Origin: Vermamoeba vermiformis | Taxonomy: Eukaryota; Tubulinea; Echinamoebida | Direction: 5' to 3' | Assembly (NCBI GenBank): GCA_045837725.1 | Contig: JBEWZL010000124.1 | Location: forward strand, 496,001 to 560,000 | DNA length: 64,000 nt | Part shown: positions 45,333-55,703 of the stretch, in pieces | Numbering within the stretch: the first letter of the stretch is position 1 | Layout of the letters: each line of letters opens with the position of its first letter | Notes under the pieces: generated by a model | Told to the model about the DNA's origin: nothing | What the model saw: only the letters and a program-made list of their open reading frames with translations | Databases searched by the model: none | Program-made: the position numbers and the translations under genes

Positions 45333-46344
45333 TTAATCAATTTTCCGTAACGATCGATAGACATTGGTCTTATTAAAAAAATCGTACGAAAACTTGCCGA
45401 CGCAAGTGTACAAGAACGGATCCAAGTTCCATCCAAATAAGGCAATGCATATGAGCTTAGTAAATTCGCGTAGCATAGTCAAATAAATATTAGTTTTTGT
45501 TCCAAAGGGTTCTAAACCAACGTGGATGCCGATCACTTTCTTTCCAATAGTCTACAACGAAACAAATTAATATGAATACGCTTAATATACGATATATAGT
45601 AGTATAATATTATAATAATGGTATTTAATTAGCTGTTTGAGTGGAAAGTTACCTGTCCAGACAAGATCAGCCAAATGATCAGACCGAAAAGTACGGCCGA
45701 TTCTTGTCCATTTGAATATAGCCACCATATAGTCAATAACAATGCACTGTCTATAATATTGGCGAATAATCGTTCAAAAGTCGTTGCTTTTCTGACGCCG
45801 TATTTGACCTCTAACAATCGCAGATCGAGCAATTCCGGTGAAATGCCTGCTGAGGGCTTGTTTTCTATATTATTAGGCTCTTTAATATGGTTTCCATTCG
45901 TCTGATCTGATTTTTTCTGCGAAAATAATGCGTCGTGCTGTTGTACAAGTTTTTTGGGGGATGTGGCTGGACTGATCTCCAAAGGCAGTTGGGAAAGCGT
46001 CTAAAAATATTATAATTAATACCAATTAATATTATAATAGTATTGTATGACTAAAATCGAGTGCACTTAAATAATGGCGGGAATAAAAATATTTATCGTT
46101 ATTTTTGTTTAAGTTTTTTCGGATGTATGAACTTACTTTTGATCGTTTTTTAGCCTCAGGATGCTTTGCTAAATATTCAAATAATTTTTCGAGCTCTTTT
46201 TTCGTGTATTCATCTGCCTCCTTTTGATATTCTTTCGGCGAGATCTGCTCGCAATAGTGCGCGTTTTTGGTTGGGCCTAAATTAGACTATTAGTTCATAT
46301 TAATCTAAGTAATGACCATTATTCTTACTTTTTGTGTTGCTCAT
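45333..46344 (-). CDS. RDD-family membrane protein, FAM8A1-like
   Basis: Start at 46344 (MSNTK). Exon 2 has YCEQISPKEYQKEADEYTKK and FEYLAKHPEAKK; exon 3 a polar linker, then VRKATTFERLFANIIDSALL with the RDD-type R...D core, and a membrane segment (AVLFGLIIWLILSGQ). Exon 4 (45333-45553) has TIGKKVIGIHVGLE, the glycine-lysine signature after the second RDD helix, and further hydrophobic stretches (LICIALFGWNLDPF). About 250 residues. RDD proteins are small multi-pass membrane proteins. The N-terminal YC...E helix followed by RDD recalls FAM8A1 of the Hrd1 ER-associated degradation complex, but that identification is tentative. It is divergent, 120 bp from the F-box gene. Confidence 0.65.
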
Positions 46345-46464
46345 GCTTTGGATCAAAAATTATTTGCCCGCCGAAATTGTCAGCTGTCAATGTAGTCGTT
46401 CAGTTGATCGTTGAAGATTAATCAATAGAGCACAATAAAGTAGGATAGACTTGCTGCGGATACA

Positions 46465-49066
46465 ATGGAAGAGCCTCAGACATATTCATGGTTCGCGAAT
46501 CTGCCAAACGAGGTATTAAAAATTAAAACAATTGTCAGCAACTTTACTTCATTTGAAAATCATGATACTGTTACTCAACAGTTAGTTCAATTTATAACTA
46601 TTTTACGAAGCTTCTTGCCTTCAATTTATCTGACTTGTTTCTCAATCTGTAATTTATTAATTTTTCTCTCCAGATTTTAATGGAAATCTTCGATTATCTC
46701 GGCAGATTACAAATAAACAGGTTAGTGCGCGTTAATAAACGCATTAATAGACTCGCACAATACGTTCTGGAGCATCGGAAGAAGATCCGACTTGTTGGCG
46801 ACAATTTGCGTGTCTTGGTATTGGCTCTTCCTTCTAAATATGGTAATAATAGGTACTACTGTGCTATGGATATACTAACTGGTGCTATGTACTCAGATAT
46901 AAGGCAGATTGAATGTAGCAGAAAGCCCATGCCTGCCGGCTACACAGATGTGGACATTTCTCGTACGAGAAAATGAACTTTGCCATCGCTGTACTAATAC
47001 TAAATATAACTTAATAGGAGCGGGCTTAGTGATCAATACTTTCTCCATGGAGGCACCCGTTACAAAAATCCATTCATTTCGTCTTCGGGAACAGCGAGAA
47101 CGGATGCAGTGTTTGCCGGTTAAAAATGGCGGGAAAGAGCGAAAGATTACGTTCATTGAATCTTCGAGCACTGAGCAACGATTCAGAGTCAAATTATACA
47201 CTATTTCCGTTATGGTAGGATTTATTTCGCATTTTATTATGCCTTTAAGGACATAATATTAGTATTGTTAGCATACTTATATAATATATTATTTTAAGGC
47301 GGATATGATATTGTTCATCGTGGATCCGGAAGAAATTGAGGAGTACTCGGAAGACATTCAAGAAATGATCTTTGGCTGTTGTTTTATGATGAGTGCTCGT
47401 AATATCCTCGTAGCTGTTGATTTGTCTAACTGTTCGGCAGTCAATTCGCCTAATTTGGCAAGCGGTAAGAGGAAATTTCGCGTCAAAATTCAAACCTTCA
47501 TTTTTTTGACTCATTTTTATTATTTTTAGTTTTCAATCAATCTAAGCAAAAAATATCCAAGTTACTCGACAAGGTTGTTGGCCAGTGCTACAAAATAATT
47601 CCGATAAATGTCCGAACCGGATGCAACATCGCCGTCTCGCCCGAACTTCCCAACTACGAATGGTTCCGCAACGGTTCACTGAAACAGCTCATCCTCGAAG
47701 ACCAATTGCGGACAAATTTTGACGAAATTTCGTATAGCAGACTTTGCAAGGCTCCGTTAAAACTGCAAATCAATAATATTCTACGAATTTACGGCATTGG
47801 AGTAATATTTGAAGCTCGTGTAACAAGTATGTTGGAGCTCTCTCTATATATAACTACAAGTATCATGTTGATCGATTAATGGATAATTCAGGTGGCACTT
47901 TGAAGCCAGGTACTACCGTTGAGATCCATCCACGAGGTCTCTCAGCTAAAGTGGAAAGTATCCAACATTGTCACGAGGATGTTACCGAAGCTAAGGCGGG
48001 CAAGTACTGCATTAAGGCGTATTACTAATACTATACTTCTACAAAAATTATAATTATTATCAAATACTTTATTCATGAAAGGCAGATCTGATTTGATTGT
48101 CTAATTCATTTTTTTCATGATCATTTTTGTTTTTATAATGTGTTATTGTTTCGCTAATTAGATTCATATAGGAGATGTTATTGCGTTTGCAGTGCACGGT
48201 ATACATATACGAAATGTGTTTCCAAGGTACTGCTATGTCGTAGAGCGTTTTGCGGCACCAAAATTCAGGTACTGCATTGCTTTTCGCGCCAAATTTGCCC
48301 TTACGAAGCCCGATCGATTTGCACAACATCACGAGTACACCATGTTCTACGGCTCATCTCGCATTCAATGCATCGTTTGGTGGATATTTCCCGGAGCCGA
48401 CGGAATATCTCACGATAAATCTGCGCGGCAGTTTAAAGTCAAAAAAGAACTCCCCAAAAAACCAGAGAAAAATGACCAGTCAACGAAGACACTGCATCAA
48501 GAATGGAGAGATTATACTAGCCAAGTCCATAGAGTTGCCGCAGAACATAAGAAATGTATGATGGAACAAGGCAAAGACTTTGAAAGACCGCCCAAACCAA
48601 AAATGAAAAAAGTGGAAGCAATAGTTTTTCCGCTGATGGCTTGCGAAATTCAGCCGTACAGGACAAATCAATTCGAAAAGAACTATTCTGGCAAACTAAT
48701 GATTGTCGAGAAAAAAGCAACCGAGAAAATCCCTGGTATAAGAAAAAAGAAAGTTTTAATTGTTGGCGTCGGACGCGTGGATTTCGTGATCAGGAAATCC
48801 GCCGAGACTATTGATTTTCCATCGACTATAGGTACGTTATACTTAGACCGGCACCTACTATCATCCCATACAATATTAATACTGTCATATAATTAGACTT
48901 TAAGAAACGGTCCCAAGAAGTGATAGACCAAGCTGAGCGACTTTTCAAACTGCCACGCGAACAGAACTCTTACGCAACGTTCTTAAATCACGTTAAAAAT
49001 GATAGTGGTGCCAAGAATTGCATTCAGCAGCGCGAGGGATGTTCAGAATGGAAGGCGCGTCATTGA
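46465..49066 (+). CDS. F-box protein fused to a degenerate eEF1A-like (pseudo-GTPase) body
   Basis: Exon 1 (46465-46512) and exon 2 give an F-box: LPNEILMEIFDYLGRL, RLVRVNKRINRLAQYVLEH. The rest follows eEF1A from end to end. In the G domain: LRVLVLALPSKYGNNR in the P-loop position, RERMQCLP like RERGITI, KITFIESSST for VTIIDAPGH, DMILFIVDPEE, and ILVAVDLSN for LIVGVNKMD. Domain II: TGCNIAVSPELPNYEWFRNG, PLKLQINNILRIYGIGVIFE, GTLKPGTTVEIHPRG, KVESIQHCHEDVTEAKAG. Domain III starts GDVIAFAVHGIHIRNV after a GC-AG intron (48000-48172). A Lys-rich insert and a tail ending WKARH follow. P-loop, DxPG and NKxD are all lost, so GTP binding is unlikely. An extra A in 46970-46973 breaks the frame as written. 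It probably recruits a partner of eEF1A to an SCF ligase (inference). Confidence 0.75.
48000..48172 (+). other. Probable GC-AG intron
   Basis: Splicing G|GCAAGT (47999/48000) to ATATAG|GAGATG (48172/48173) joins EAKAG to DVIAF, exactly where eEF1A has its continuous domain II/III junction (PGDNVGF). No GT donor nearby keeps the frame open. Confidence 0.55.
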
Positions 49067-49296
49067 ACAATTAAAAATTGTATTTCGAGCGGTTTTGCTT
49101 CTTCCTCGTCTTTTGTTCAATCGCTCATACGCGAACATAACTTTCTACCTGCCAAAAATTGATTATCGTTTTGCAAATGCAGGGACGGGATAATAAAAGA
49201 CGTTTACATCAAATACAATTTTATTTACTAATTTTACGCTGATTTGTCTATTAAGATACTTCTATCATATGATTCTATTATGACACGCAATGTATC

Positions 49297-49375
49297 GAGA
49301 ACAACAGTAGCTCAGCAATGCAGATCTGTCCTTGAATATTCGGACTTGAGATCTGCTGCGTCATTCATCGTTCTC
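49297..49375 (-). promoter_or_regulatory. SECIS element (form II) in the deiodinase 3' UTR
   Basis: On the minus strand, 197-275 nt after the stop codon. Helix I: GAGAACGAUG (49375-49366) pairs with UGUUGUUCUC (49306-49297), with G-U pairs. The quartet is AUGA at 49364-49361 and UGA at 49314-49312. Helix II: GCA plus GCAGAUCU pairs with AGAUCUGC plus UGC, with a two-base bulge. AA of the apical bulge follows at 49348-49347, 13 nt after AUGA, and then a mini-stem GUCC/GGAC closes the loop. All hallmark SECIS parts are in order, which supports decoding of the TGA at 50015-50017 as Sec. Confidence 0.85.
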
Positions 49376-49571
49376 AAGCGACTGTACTAACCATACTAAT
49401 GTATAGTACGATTAATACGACAACATTCCTATTCAAATAGACTATGCCCAATTTAAGTCTCATAAGAATAAAAAATGTCGTCATGTCGCTAAACACACCA
49501 CGTGCCACTTCGAATCTTTGCAGAAATTTCTCGACCAATCAGCGTCATTCGTAACAAGCCGTCACGTGCTC

Positions 49572-50940
49572 TTAAGCGTGAGTAACGCCGTTCTTTTTGA
49601 ACTCGTCGAGCCACGCCACGACCTCGCTAAAGTGCATTGACTCGTCGCTCGGCATTGACTTGTACATGACTTTGCCGTTCAAAATAATGTAATAGCGCTC
49701 AGGCCAGGCTGCAAATACGCGCTCAAAGGTGTTCTCCATCAAATCCACGTACATTGGCAATTGATACTGCATGTCTTTTTGGAACAACTTGGCGAGTTCA
49801 GTGCGCTCTTCGAGGGTGCGGTGCTGACGCCAGCTGAACTTGTCACCGAGCGGCCATTCATCGTTAGCATGTGCCTGGCGAGTATAAGACTATGATATAT
49901 ATAACACATGGTCTATTAGCTTACCTCTCGGATATAAACTGTCATAAAGGTCGCGATGTCCTTGTGCTTTTCGCATCCGCTGTGGTGATTGGGCACACCA
50001 TAGCGCATGGGAGGTCAGCTATATGAGCCACCAATAAGCACTAATGGTCTATCTTTGGTCATAAAATCATATAATTTAACACGACCGCTGAAAAAGTTGA
50101 GAAAAGTTAGCAAGATGTGGCTGACGTTGAGAAATAATTACCCGTCGAATGTAGCAAGATCCATATCGGGTACTTGATCACCTTCCCAGAGGTCACCAGG
50201 TCTTGTAATGTCATATTTCATATAGATCGCGATTTCTTTCATTTTTCTAGTTCAGTGAATCAGATCGCATCTCCAAAAAATCTTTAGAATAGCGCTACTT
50301 ACTTAATTAACTCTACATCATCGCGATAAATAGCTCTAAGACCATGAAGAGCTTCAAGACCCTATTTAAAATGTATAAGTAAGCAAAACATCGTCGTTTT
50401 ACGGATTTGGGATCTGGTCTTTTTTACATAATAATAAATAATTATTAAATACATACGACTTCCAGATCTTGAACACCAAATTCTTTCAGTACACGACGTT
50501 GCTGATCGAGAATAACTTCTGTGTGATATGTAGCGTCGTATTTCAATCCGAGCTTCTTTTGGAATTCTGGGTCATGCCATAATTCAGCTTCACGCTTAAG
50601 CAACTAAAATAATATTCACATTAATATATTGAATTAAATTGAGGCTATTATTTAATTATTTTATTAAATCAGAATAAAGGCGGATCTCATAAGTAAATCG
50701 GTTGAAAAGTTAGATAATTTTCTTAGAGCTCGAAATATAATTAATACATACATCCAAGACAATGCTCTTAGGCAAAGCACGGCGATAGATGTTCCAACCG
50801 TCATCTTGAGGAAGAAGGTCCGATGCGCTACCGCAGCCACGAGAAGAAGAGTTGCAACAAGTGTCCTGTTGTTTGTTAGACACAGAGTTGCACTCACCCG
50901 CAGCGCAGCATTCGGCGCCTTGTGTGGTGTTGCACGACAT
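49572..50940 (-). CDS. Iodothyronine-deiodinase-like selenoprotein
   Basis: Six exons give about 310 residues. The N-terminus is Cys-rich (MSCNTTQGAECCAAGECNSV, then DTCCNSSSRGCG). The thioredoxin-fold part reads VKLYDFMTKDRPLVLIGGSY, S-U-PPMRYGV, then DIATFMTVYIREAHANDEWP, FSWRQHRTLEERTELAKLF, MYVDLMENTFERVFAAWPER and YYIILNGKVMYKSMP, ending WLDEFKKNGVTHA. This matches the deiodinase pattern (GS-x-x-U-PPF, YIxEAHxxDxW, QHxxLxxR, DxMxN, YGAWPERxYIIxxGKxxYKG). The TGA at 50015-50017 falls exactly at the catalytic selenocysteine, and a SECIS lies in the 3' UTR. Animal deiodinases remove iodine from thyroid hormones; the substrate in a protist is unknown. There is no N-terminal membrane anchor as in animal enzymes. 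Confidence 0.92.
50015..50017 (-). other. In-frame TGA decoded as selenocysteine
   Basis: The codon sits in GSYS-TGA-PPM, at the position of Sec in deiodinases. The frame is open on both sides and the exon continues with conserved family motifs. Confidence 0.9.
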
Positions 50941-51460
50941 TTTAGATAATATGTTGTTTTTAAAAATATGAAAACGCATTCTTCTGAAGACAGGGGATTC
51001 TTCGGTCCCATGGAGGCAATACGTTTCTGCGGGGCCGAAAATTTCCATTAATTTAAACCCTGCCTTGTACTTTTTTACACGGCCGTGACCTTGTAATAAT
51101 AAATTTAAACGAGAAACTAATTGCCTCCCCGCACGGTACTGAACGCACGCAATCATGATGTAAAGAGCAATAATCATTATTATTCGAATATCCTCCTCGC
51201 TGGAATAAAATGTCGTTTATTCAAGTTGAATTGTCCTGCCTAAGTGATCTCCACAAGTTGGCCAGGTTTGGAATTCCAGATCGTATAAGCTGATACGGAA
51301 TTGTACCTTTGTGGCAATTTTTTTGCGCAAAATCGAAACTACCTACTAATACCAGAATTCTACTGCTGTCAATCAGGCACGTGACGAGGGCCGATAAAAA
51401 AAGATTTTTTTTACTGTGTTTATTTCATTCCAACCTCAAACAAAACAACTACAAACCACA
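50941..51460. other. Divergent promoter region with a CACGTG box
   Basis: 520 bp between the deiodinase and EF-hand starts. A CACGTGAC lies at 51378-51385, 78 bp before the EF-hand ATG, followed by a T-tract (51408-51414) and an AC-rich leader. No other gene supported. Confidence 0.45.
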
Positions 51461-51892
51461 ATGGTAAGTATAAACTTACTAGCGAATTCTCTTAGCGATC
51501 GTAGCGAGACAAGCCTCGCTTTTAAATTAAATCCGGATTTACTCCACCATCTCTCCGTAACTTCAATTCCTAATTGATTTTATTAGGGTAACATTCCTGC
51601 CTTGAAAGCCGCTCTCGCTGATCCCTACAGCCACTCCAAGATTAAGGCTGCCTTCAACTCTTACGATCTTGATCGTAACGGTTACTTGACCCGTGCTGAA
51701 TTTGGTACTTTTGCTTGCAACTTGCTCACTATCCTCGAGACTAGCCCTCACGGTCCTGCGCTCAAGGCTGCTTTGGGCGTGAAGACCCCCACTGAATTCG
51801 CCAACCAAATGTTTGATGCCGCAGATTGGAACGGTGACAAGAAGATTTCCTTCTCCGAATTCGAGTCTCTTGTTAGCTCTCACCGCGTCTAA
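51461..51892 (+). CDS. Small EF-hand calcium-binding protein with an ATG-only first coding exon
   Basis: The coding part of exon 1 is just ATG (51461-51463), followed by GTAAGTATA. Exon 2 starts at 51587 with GGTAAC, so the protein begins MGNIPALKAALADPYSHSKI. Two EF-hand loops are visible: DLDRNGYLTRAE is canonical (D1, D3, N5, Gly6, E12), while DWNGDKKISFSE lacks the central Gly and may bind weakly. 103 residues, ends SLVSSHRV. Gly2 followed by NIPA could allow myristoylation, as in calcium-myristoyl switch proteins, but that is speculative. The leader (T-tract, then CAAACAAAACAACTACAAAC) resembles those of the microproteins and suggests strong expression. Confidence 0.85.
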
Positions 51893-52545
51893 ATAAATTA
51901 GCCTAGTGCCTCGGCGCTGGATGCACTTTTAACGTAATTTACTTATTTTTTATTCTTGATTGCGTTTATTTATTCAAATGATTTGTCATGATAACTCGTG
52001 GATATTTATCATGACGAAGCTATTGGCCCAGATCAACACTCGGAAAATTGGGTGATTGGTTTTCATAGCGCGAAGTAAGCATTTGATTTTGTAATATTAC
52101 AATTCCTTTTCGATCATAATAAGCGTGCTTATTAGAACTATGCTAGGAACTGCTTTCTCTTAAATTCATTTGCGTTGCGAAGATTGATTAAATATTTGTT
52201 TTCTTCTCGATCCGATTGCCATTGCCTGTCATGTAATGAAAAAGGCCCGATTACAGAAGCAGTACGATTGCCAATCTTAAATTATTATGTACCCACTCAG
52301 GGATAACTTGATCTGACGATACGTACTTTGCTAACTTTTCTTTCCATGTTAGGAAATATTTTGCTACCATATCTCCTGTAAGCAGATAAAACATATTTAA
52401 CCATTTGATTGTTTATTATGCTTAAGAATCTCTTCCACAAAGCGTATCCGTAGCTCAGATGCGTCGTTTTAGGAACTGCGAGACTAAAGCACTGAAAATA
52501 ATACCGGTGACTAATAAACGTGTTAATAACAATTGCAATATACTA
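51893..52545. other. Intergenic between convergent genes, nothing recognised
   Basis: 3' UTRs of the EF-hand and membrane protein genes. AT-rich; I see no ORF or structured RNA here. Confidence 0.4.
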
Positions 52546-54712
52546 TTAAATTTTCATACTTTTAACGGCGAAGCTGAAATCTACTTTGATCATTAATAAC
52601 CGCAGAGGTTGATCAGTTTTTTCGAGGGTCTTGCTGAGCTTAGATAGCAAAGACTACGATAGTAATTAGTATATATATGAAGGATCAATATGATTAGTAA
52701 TATTACTTGGCAGTTGCGAGCAATTTCAGACTCCAAACCACGGATCGGCTCGTACAACGAAGCAGGTGAAAAGACCTGATCCGGTGAGAGTTCAACGGCC
52801 TTTTTAGCTTTCTTTGTTTGCGCCTGTTGCTTGGGAGAGCCGCCTACACTAGTTCTACGTCTTTGCTGTCGGTATTTTTGCGCTAGTTGTGCCGCTTCTT
52901 TCTCGAGTTGTTCGTGCTGCGCAATGATTTGTTTCGGATCCATTACAACGGCTTGTTCTTCGCTCTCTGAGGCACTATCTTCTGATACGTCTTCTTCGTC
53001 ATCGCTAAATAACTTCTTAGGAGCGATGATCATATCCTTAGCTGCCGTATTAAGTTTCATCAAGCTCGATTGCAATTTCCACTAAAAAATTAGGTTAGAT
53101 CCGTTCGTTTAAATTCTAAAGCTTCTTACTTTTTGTTTAACGATGGTCTTAATATGCTGCTTTTGGACCAAGTCTAAGAACGCGCCTAACCACATTGTAG
53201 CGATCATGTAAAGTCCGAATGTAATGAGCAGTACAGAGCAACGAGACTGGCAAGTTGAAAATAGCGCCGGACATGAGTGATGACACGAATAAGGTGATTA
53301 TAGCCATCGATAGGAACACTGCGACGATGGCAAGATAGACTTGGAAGAACGCGAATTGCTCGCCGTTATGGCACTACATTTTTAAATTAATTAGCTATTG
53401 TTTCTTATTGGCTATATTGACTTACTTTTAGACATTTTCTTATCTTATACCACGATATAATATTTTCAGGCGTATTCAATTTAAAATGATAAATATTTCT
53501 CTTGCCAGCCTGGTTCTTATGCGTAATTGAATTGAGCAAGTTCAGCAACTGCAGCCGTTGATTCAAATAGTAGAGCGAGTATGTATATTCAGAGACTATA
53601 GTCAACACGAATACTGAGGTTAATAGCGAGCCTAATAACGCCACAATATTCTTGTAAAAACTAGCTGCGATGGTCGAATGATCGTTAATAGCGGATCTGT
53701 CTCTGTAAAACGCAATACAGAATAGTATTGATGCTATGATAGGTAAGATCAGTAGCCGTCGTTTTTGTCGTTCAGATCTGCAATCGGAGTTAGTTCCAAA
53801 CCGGTTTCGTACGAAAATCGGATCCCTTACTTTTTCTCAATGCTATCAATGAGATTATTAACAACGTCCTTAGCAGTAACATCTTCAACATAGACGTCGT
53901 CTTTGAAACAGATCAATTTGTAGTCACTCAACTTTCTAAACAATTTTTTCTGAGTGGTCGCATCCGCTGTCCACGTAGCTTTCTACAATCGTATTGAAAA
54001 AGAGTCATATAACAAATATAAAACTTACTTGAGTGGCGTAGATGAATCCAGTCGTTAAATAAAGAATTGCAGGAGTCCAGAATGTAAACGAACTAAGCGA
54101 TGATGCGTTGTCGAAAAATGTCTCGAATACGCCTAATATGAGGTATAATGCCTATGAATAATATTAATACACAGTCATATGAATTATTTAAGGGTTTCTT
54201 ACAGTCAATAAGTAGCCACTAATAAATAAAAATTTGACGCTTTTGTTGAGCGTGTAGGATCTGAATGCGACCCAAGGAAAGACTAATGAAGCTAAATAAT
54301 GGTACCACACTGGCTTAAATATGCGAAATTGCGGTGTTATAATGAACTGTGCCCTATTAGAAAAGTCTTGTCAATTTCCCGCCCGAATATTTATTTTCGT
54401 ATTTAAAATTATTTAATACGTATGGTTGGCACATAATTAAAACAATATTATATTGGAAGTAATTATAATAAATTAATTTAGATTACCTCAGGTGTTTTGT
54501 CCGATCAATATAATCAAAATTTGATTTTAAGCCTTCATATAACTCAGCAAGCTGCTGGCCTGTATAATCTGCACCTTCGCGACGATATTCACTAGCAGTT
54601 AATATCTAGTAATTGATTATTAGAACCGGATGACGTTCGCAGCGCCAATATGCTGTTTCCTACCTTTTTATCGGCTTGTGTCTCGCGCAAAAATATCTAA
54701 CACTACACCCAT
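52546..54712 (-). CDS. Multi-pass membrane protein with acidic/helical cytosolic tail, unknown
   Basis: Starting at 54712 (MGVVLDI...), an extra base in the five-T run (A-run 54689-54693 on +) must be dropped to reach RETQADKKILTASEYRRE; that is probably a consensus error. Later exons carry WYHYLASLVFPWVAFRSY, FLFISGYLLTALYLILGVFE, ILPIIASILFCIAF, NIVALLGSLLTSVFVLTIVS and FQVYLAIVAVFLSMAIITLF, at least six membrane helices, with a conserved-looking soluble loop (KLFRKLSDYKLICFKDDVYV). The C-terminus has an acidic block (FSDDEEDVSEDSASESEEQ), a Gln/Arg helix and, after the last intron, SLLSKLSKTLEKTD to a stop at 52546. About 580 residues. I do not recognise the family. Confidence 0.6.
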
Positions 54713-54809
54713 TATATTATATCATCTGTTGTCGTTATAATAATATAAAGAGGAACCACAGTGACGTTGATGGTGTTCACTGAAAATTCGTCGCTGTCAA
54801 TTTTGCGAG

Positions 54810-54815
54810 CACGTG
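54810..54815. promoter_or_regulatory. CACGTG box in the divergent promoter 54712/54992
   Basis: GCACGTGAT lies between the membrane-protein and Pro/His-rich genes. Same palindrome as upstream of 7574, 12089 and 51461. Confidence 0.35.
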
Positions 54816-54991
54816 ATTACTGGGACTCTAACCTCATACGAACAAGAGAGAGAGAGAAATTTGACTAGTAATGCATATTCTCTGAATAATCTACGTAAAA
54901 ACGCAATCGCAGAGATTTCTAGACGTGCGTATGAGGCAGATAAAAGCAGATCAAGTTCGTCTGTCTTGTTATTATTATCAATACTCATCAA

Positions 54992-55557
54992 ATGTACACC
55001 ACTTCTTCGAACAACGCATGCAATTTTCCACCGGCGCCTTGCGGTTGTCCTGCTCATCCTCCAATGCATCCTCGCTCCATGCCCGGCATCTGTTCCGCCA
55101 CCTCCAATCCCAGGGTCACCGTTTAACTTCTCCTTCCAATTCGGACACCCTCCTAAGCCGACTTTTCCACCAATGCACCATGATCATTCTCAATCTGACT
55201 CCTCCTATGCCTCACTTTACACCTGGTCCTCAACATCCCATGCCTCCAATGCACTGCCCGCACATGCCTCCACCACCACACTGTCCACCCTCCATAATGA
55301 CAGTGCCTCCTTCTGGTCCCTGGCAGTACTATCAACACTTCAATCCGATGATGTTCGCCGCTCATCAGGCACACGTGTGTCCTTGTATTATCGCGCACAT
55401 TGCCTCAATGCCTCCTATGCCACCTGTACCTTCTCCTGGCACTCACGGCACCAGCACTAATGGCAATCACTGCTGTCAGCATTGTACTCACACGAACGAG
55501 CCTGAAGATCGTGAGGAAGAGAAGCCCGTACCTTCTCAGCCATTTGAATCTTGCTGA
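54992..55557 (+). CDS. Pro/His/Met/Cys-rich low-complexity protein; two apparent +1 frame changes
   Basis: Three successive frames carry the same unusual composition. From ATG 54992: NNACNFPPAPCGCPAHPPMH. Then, after one C too many at 55082-55084: ASVPPPPIPGSPFNFSFQFG and KPTFPPMHHDHSQ. Then from about 55190: PPMPHFTPGPQHPMPPMHCP, PPPPHCPPSIMTVPPSG, FNPMMFAAHQAHVCPCIIAH, HCCQHCTHTNEPEDREEEKP, ending QPFESC. If the two extra bases are errors, it is one protein of about 188 residues. His, Cys and Met clusters suggest metal binding (copper or zinc), which is inference from composition only. AATAAA follows near 55600. Family unknown. Confidence 0.5.
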
Positions 55558-55703
55558 GGGCTTTAAGCAGTCTAACGCCGATTAGTATTACCATTTAAAT
55601 AAAGAATTATTGTAAATATAAATTGTTTTTGTATTCCGACTATGTTACATCTGCTACGTTCAACAAATTTGTCTTCGTGGATGTAGAGTGTTCTTAATGG
55701 CCA

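Noticed and set aside
49981-50040. Reading the deiodinase as a pseudogene because of the internal TGA
   Set aside because: The TGA is at the family's selenocysteine position and a SECIS is present downstream.
50710-51177. Minus ORF upstream of the deiodinase start
   Set aside because: It runs in the wrong frame through exon 1 and the upstream region; the Cys-rich N-terminus from 50940 fits the spliced protein better.
51211-51291. 26-codon + ORF starting MSFIQVELS upstream of the EF-hand gene
   Set aside because: Too short and unsupported by splice sites or similarity; possibly a chance upstream ORF.
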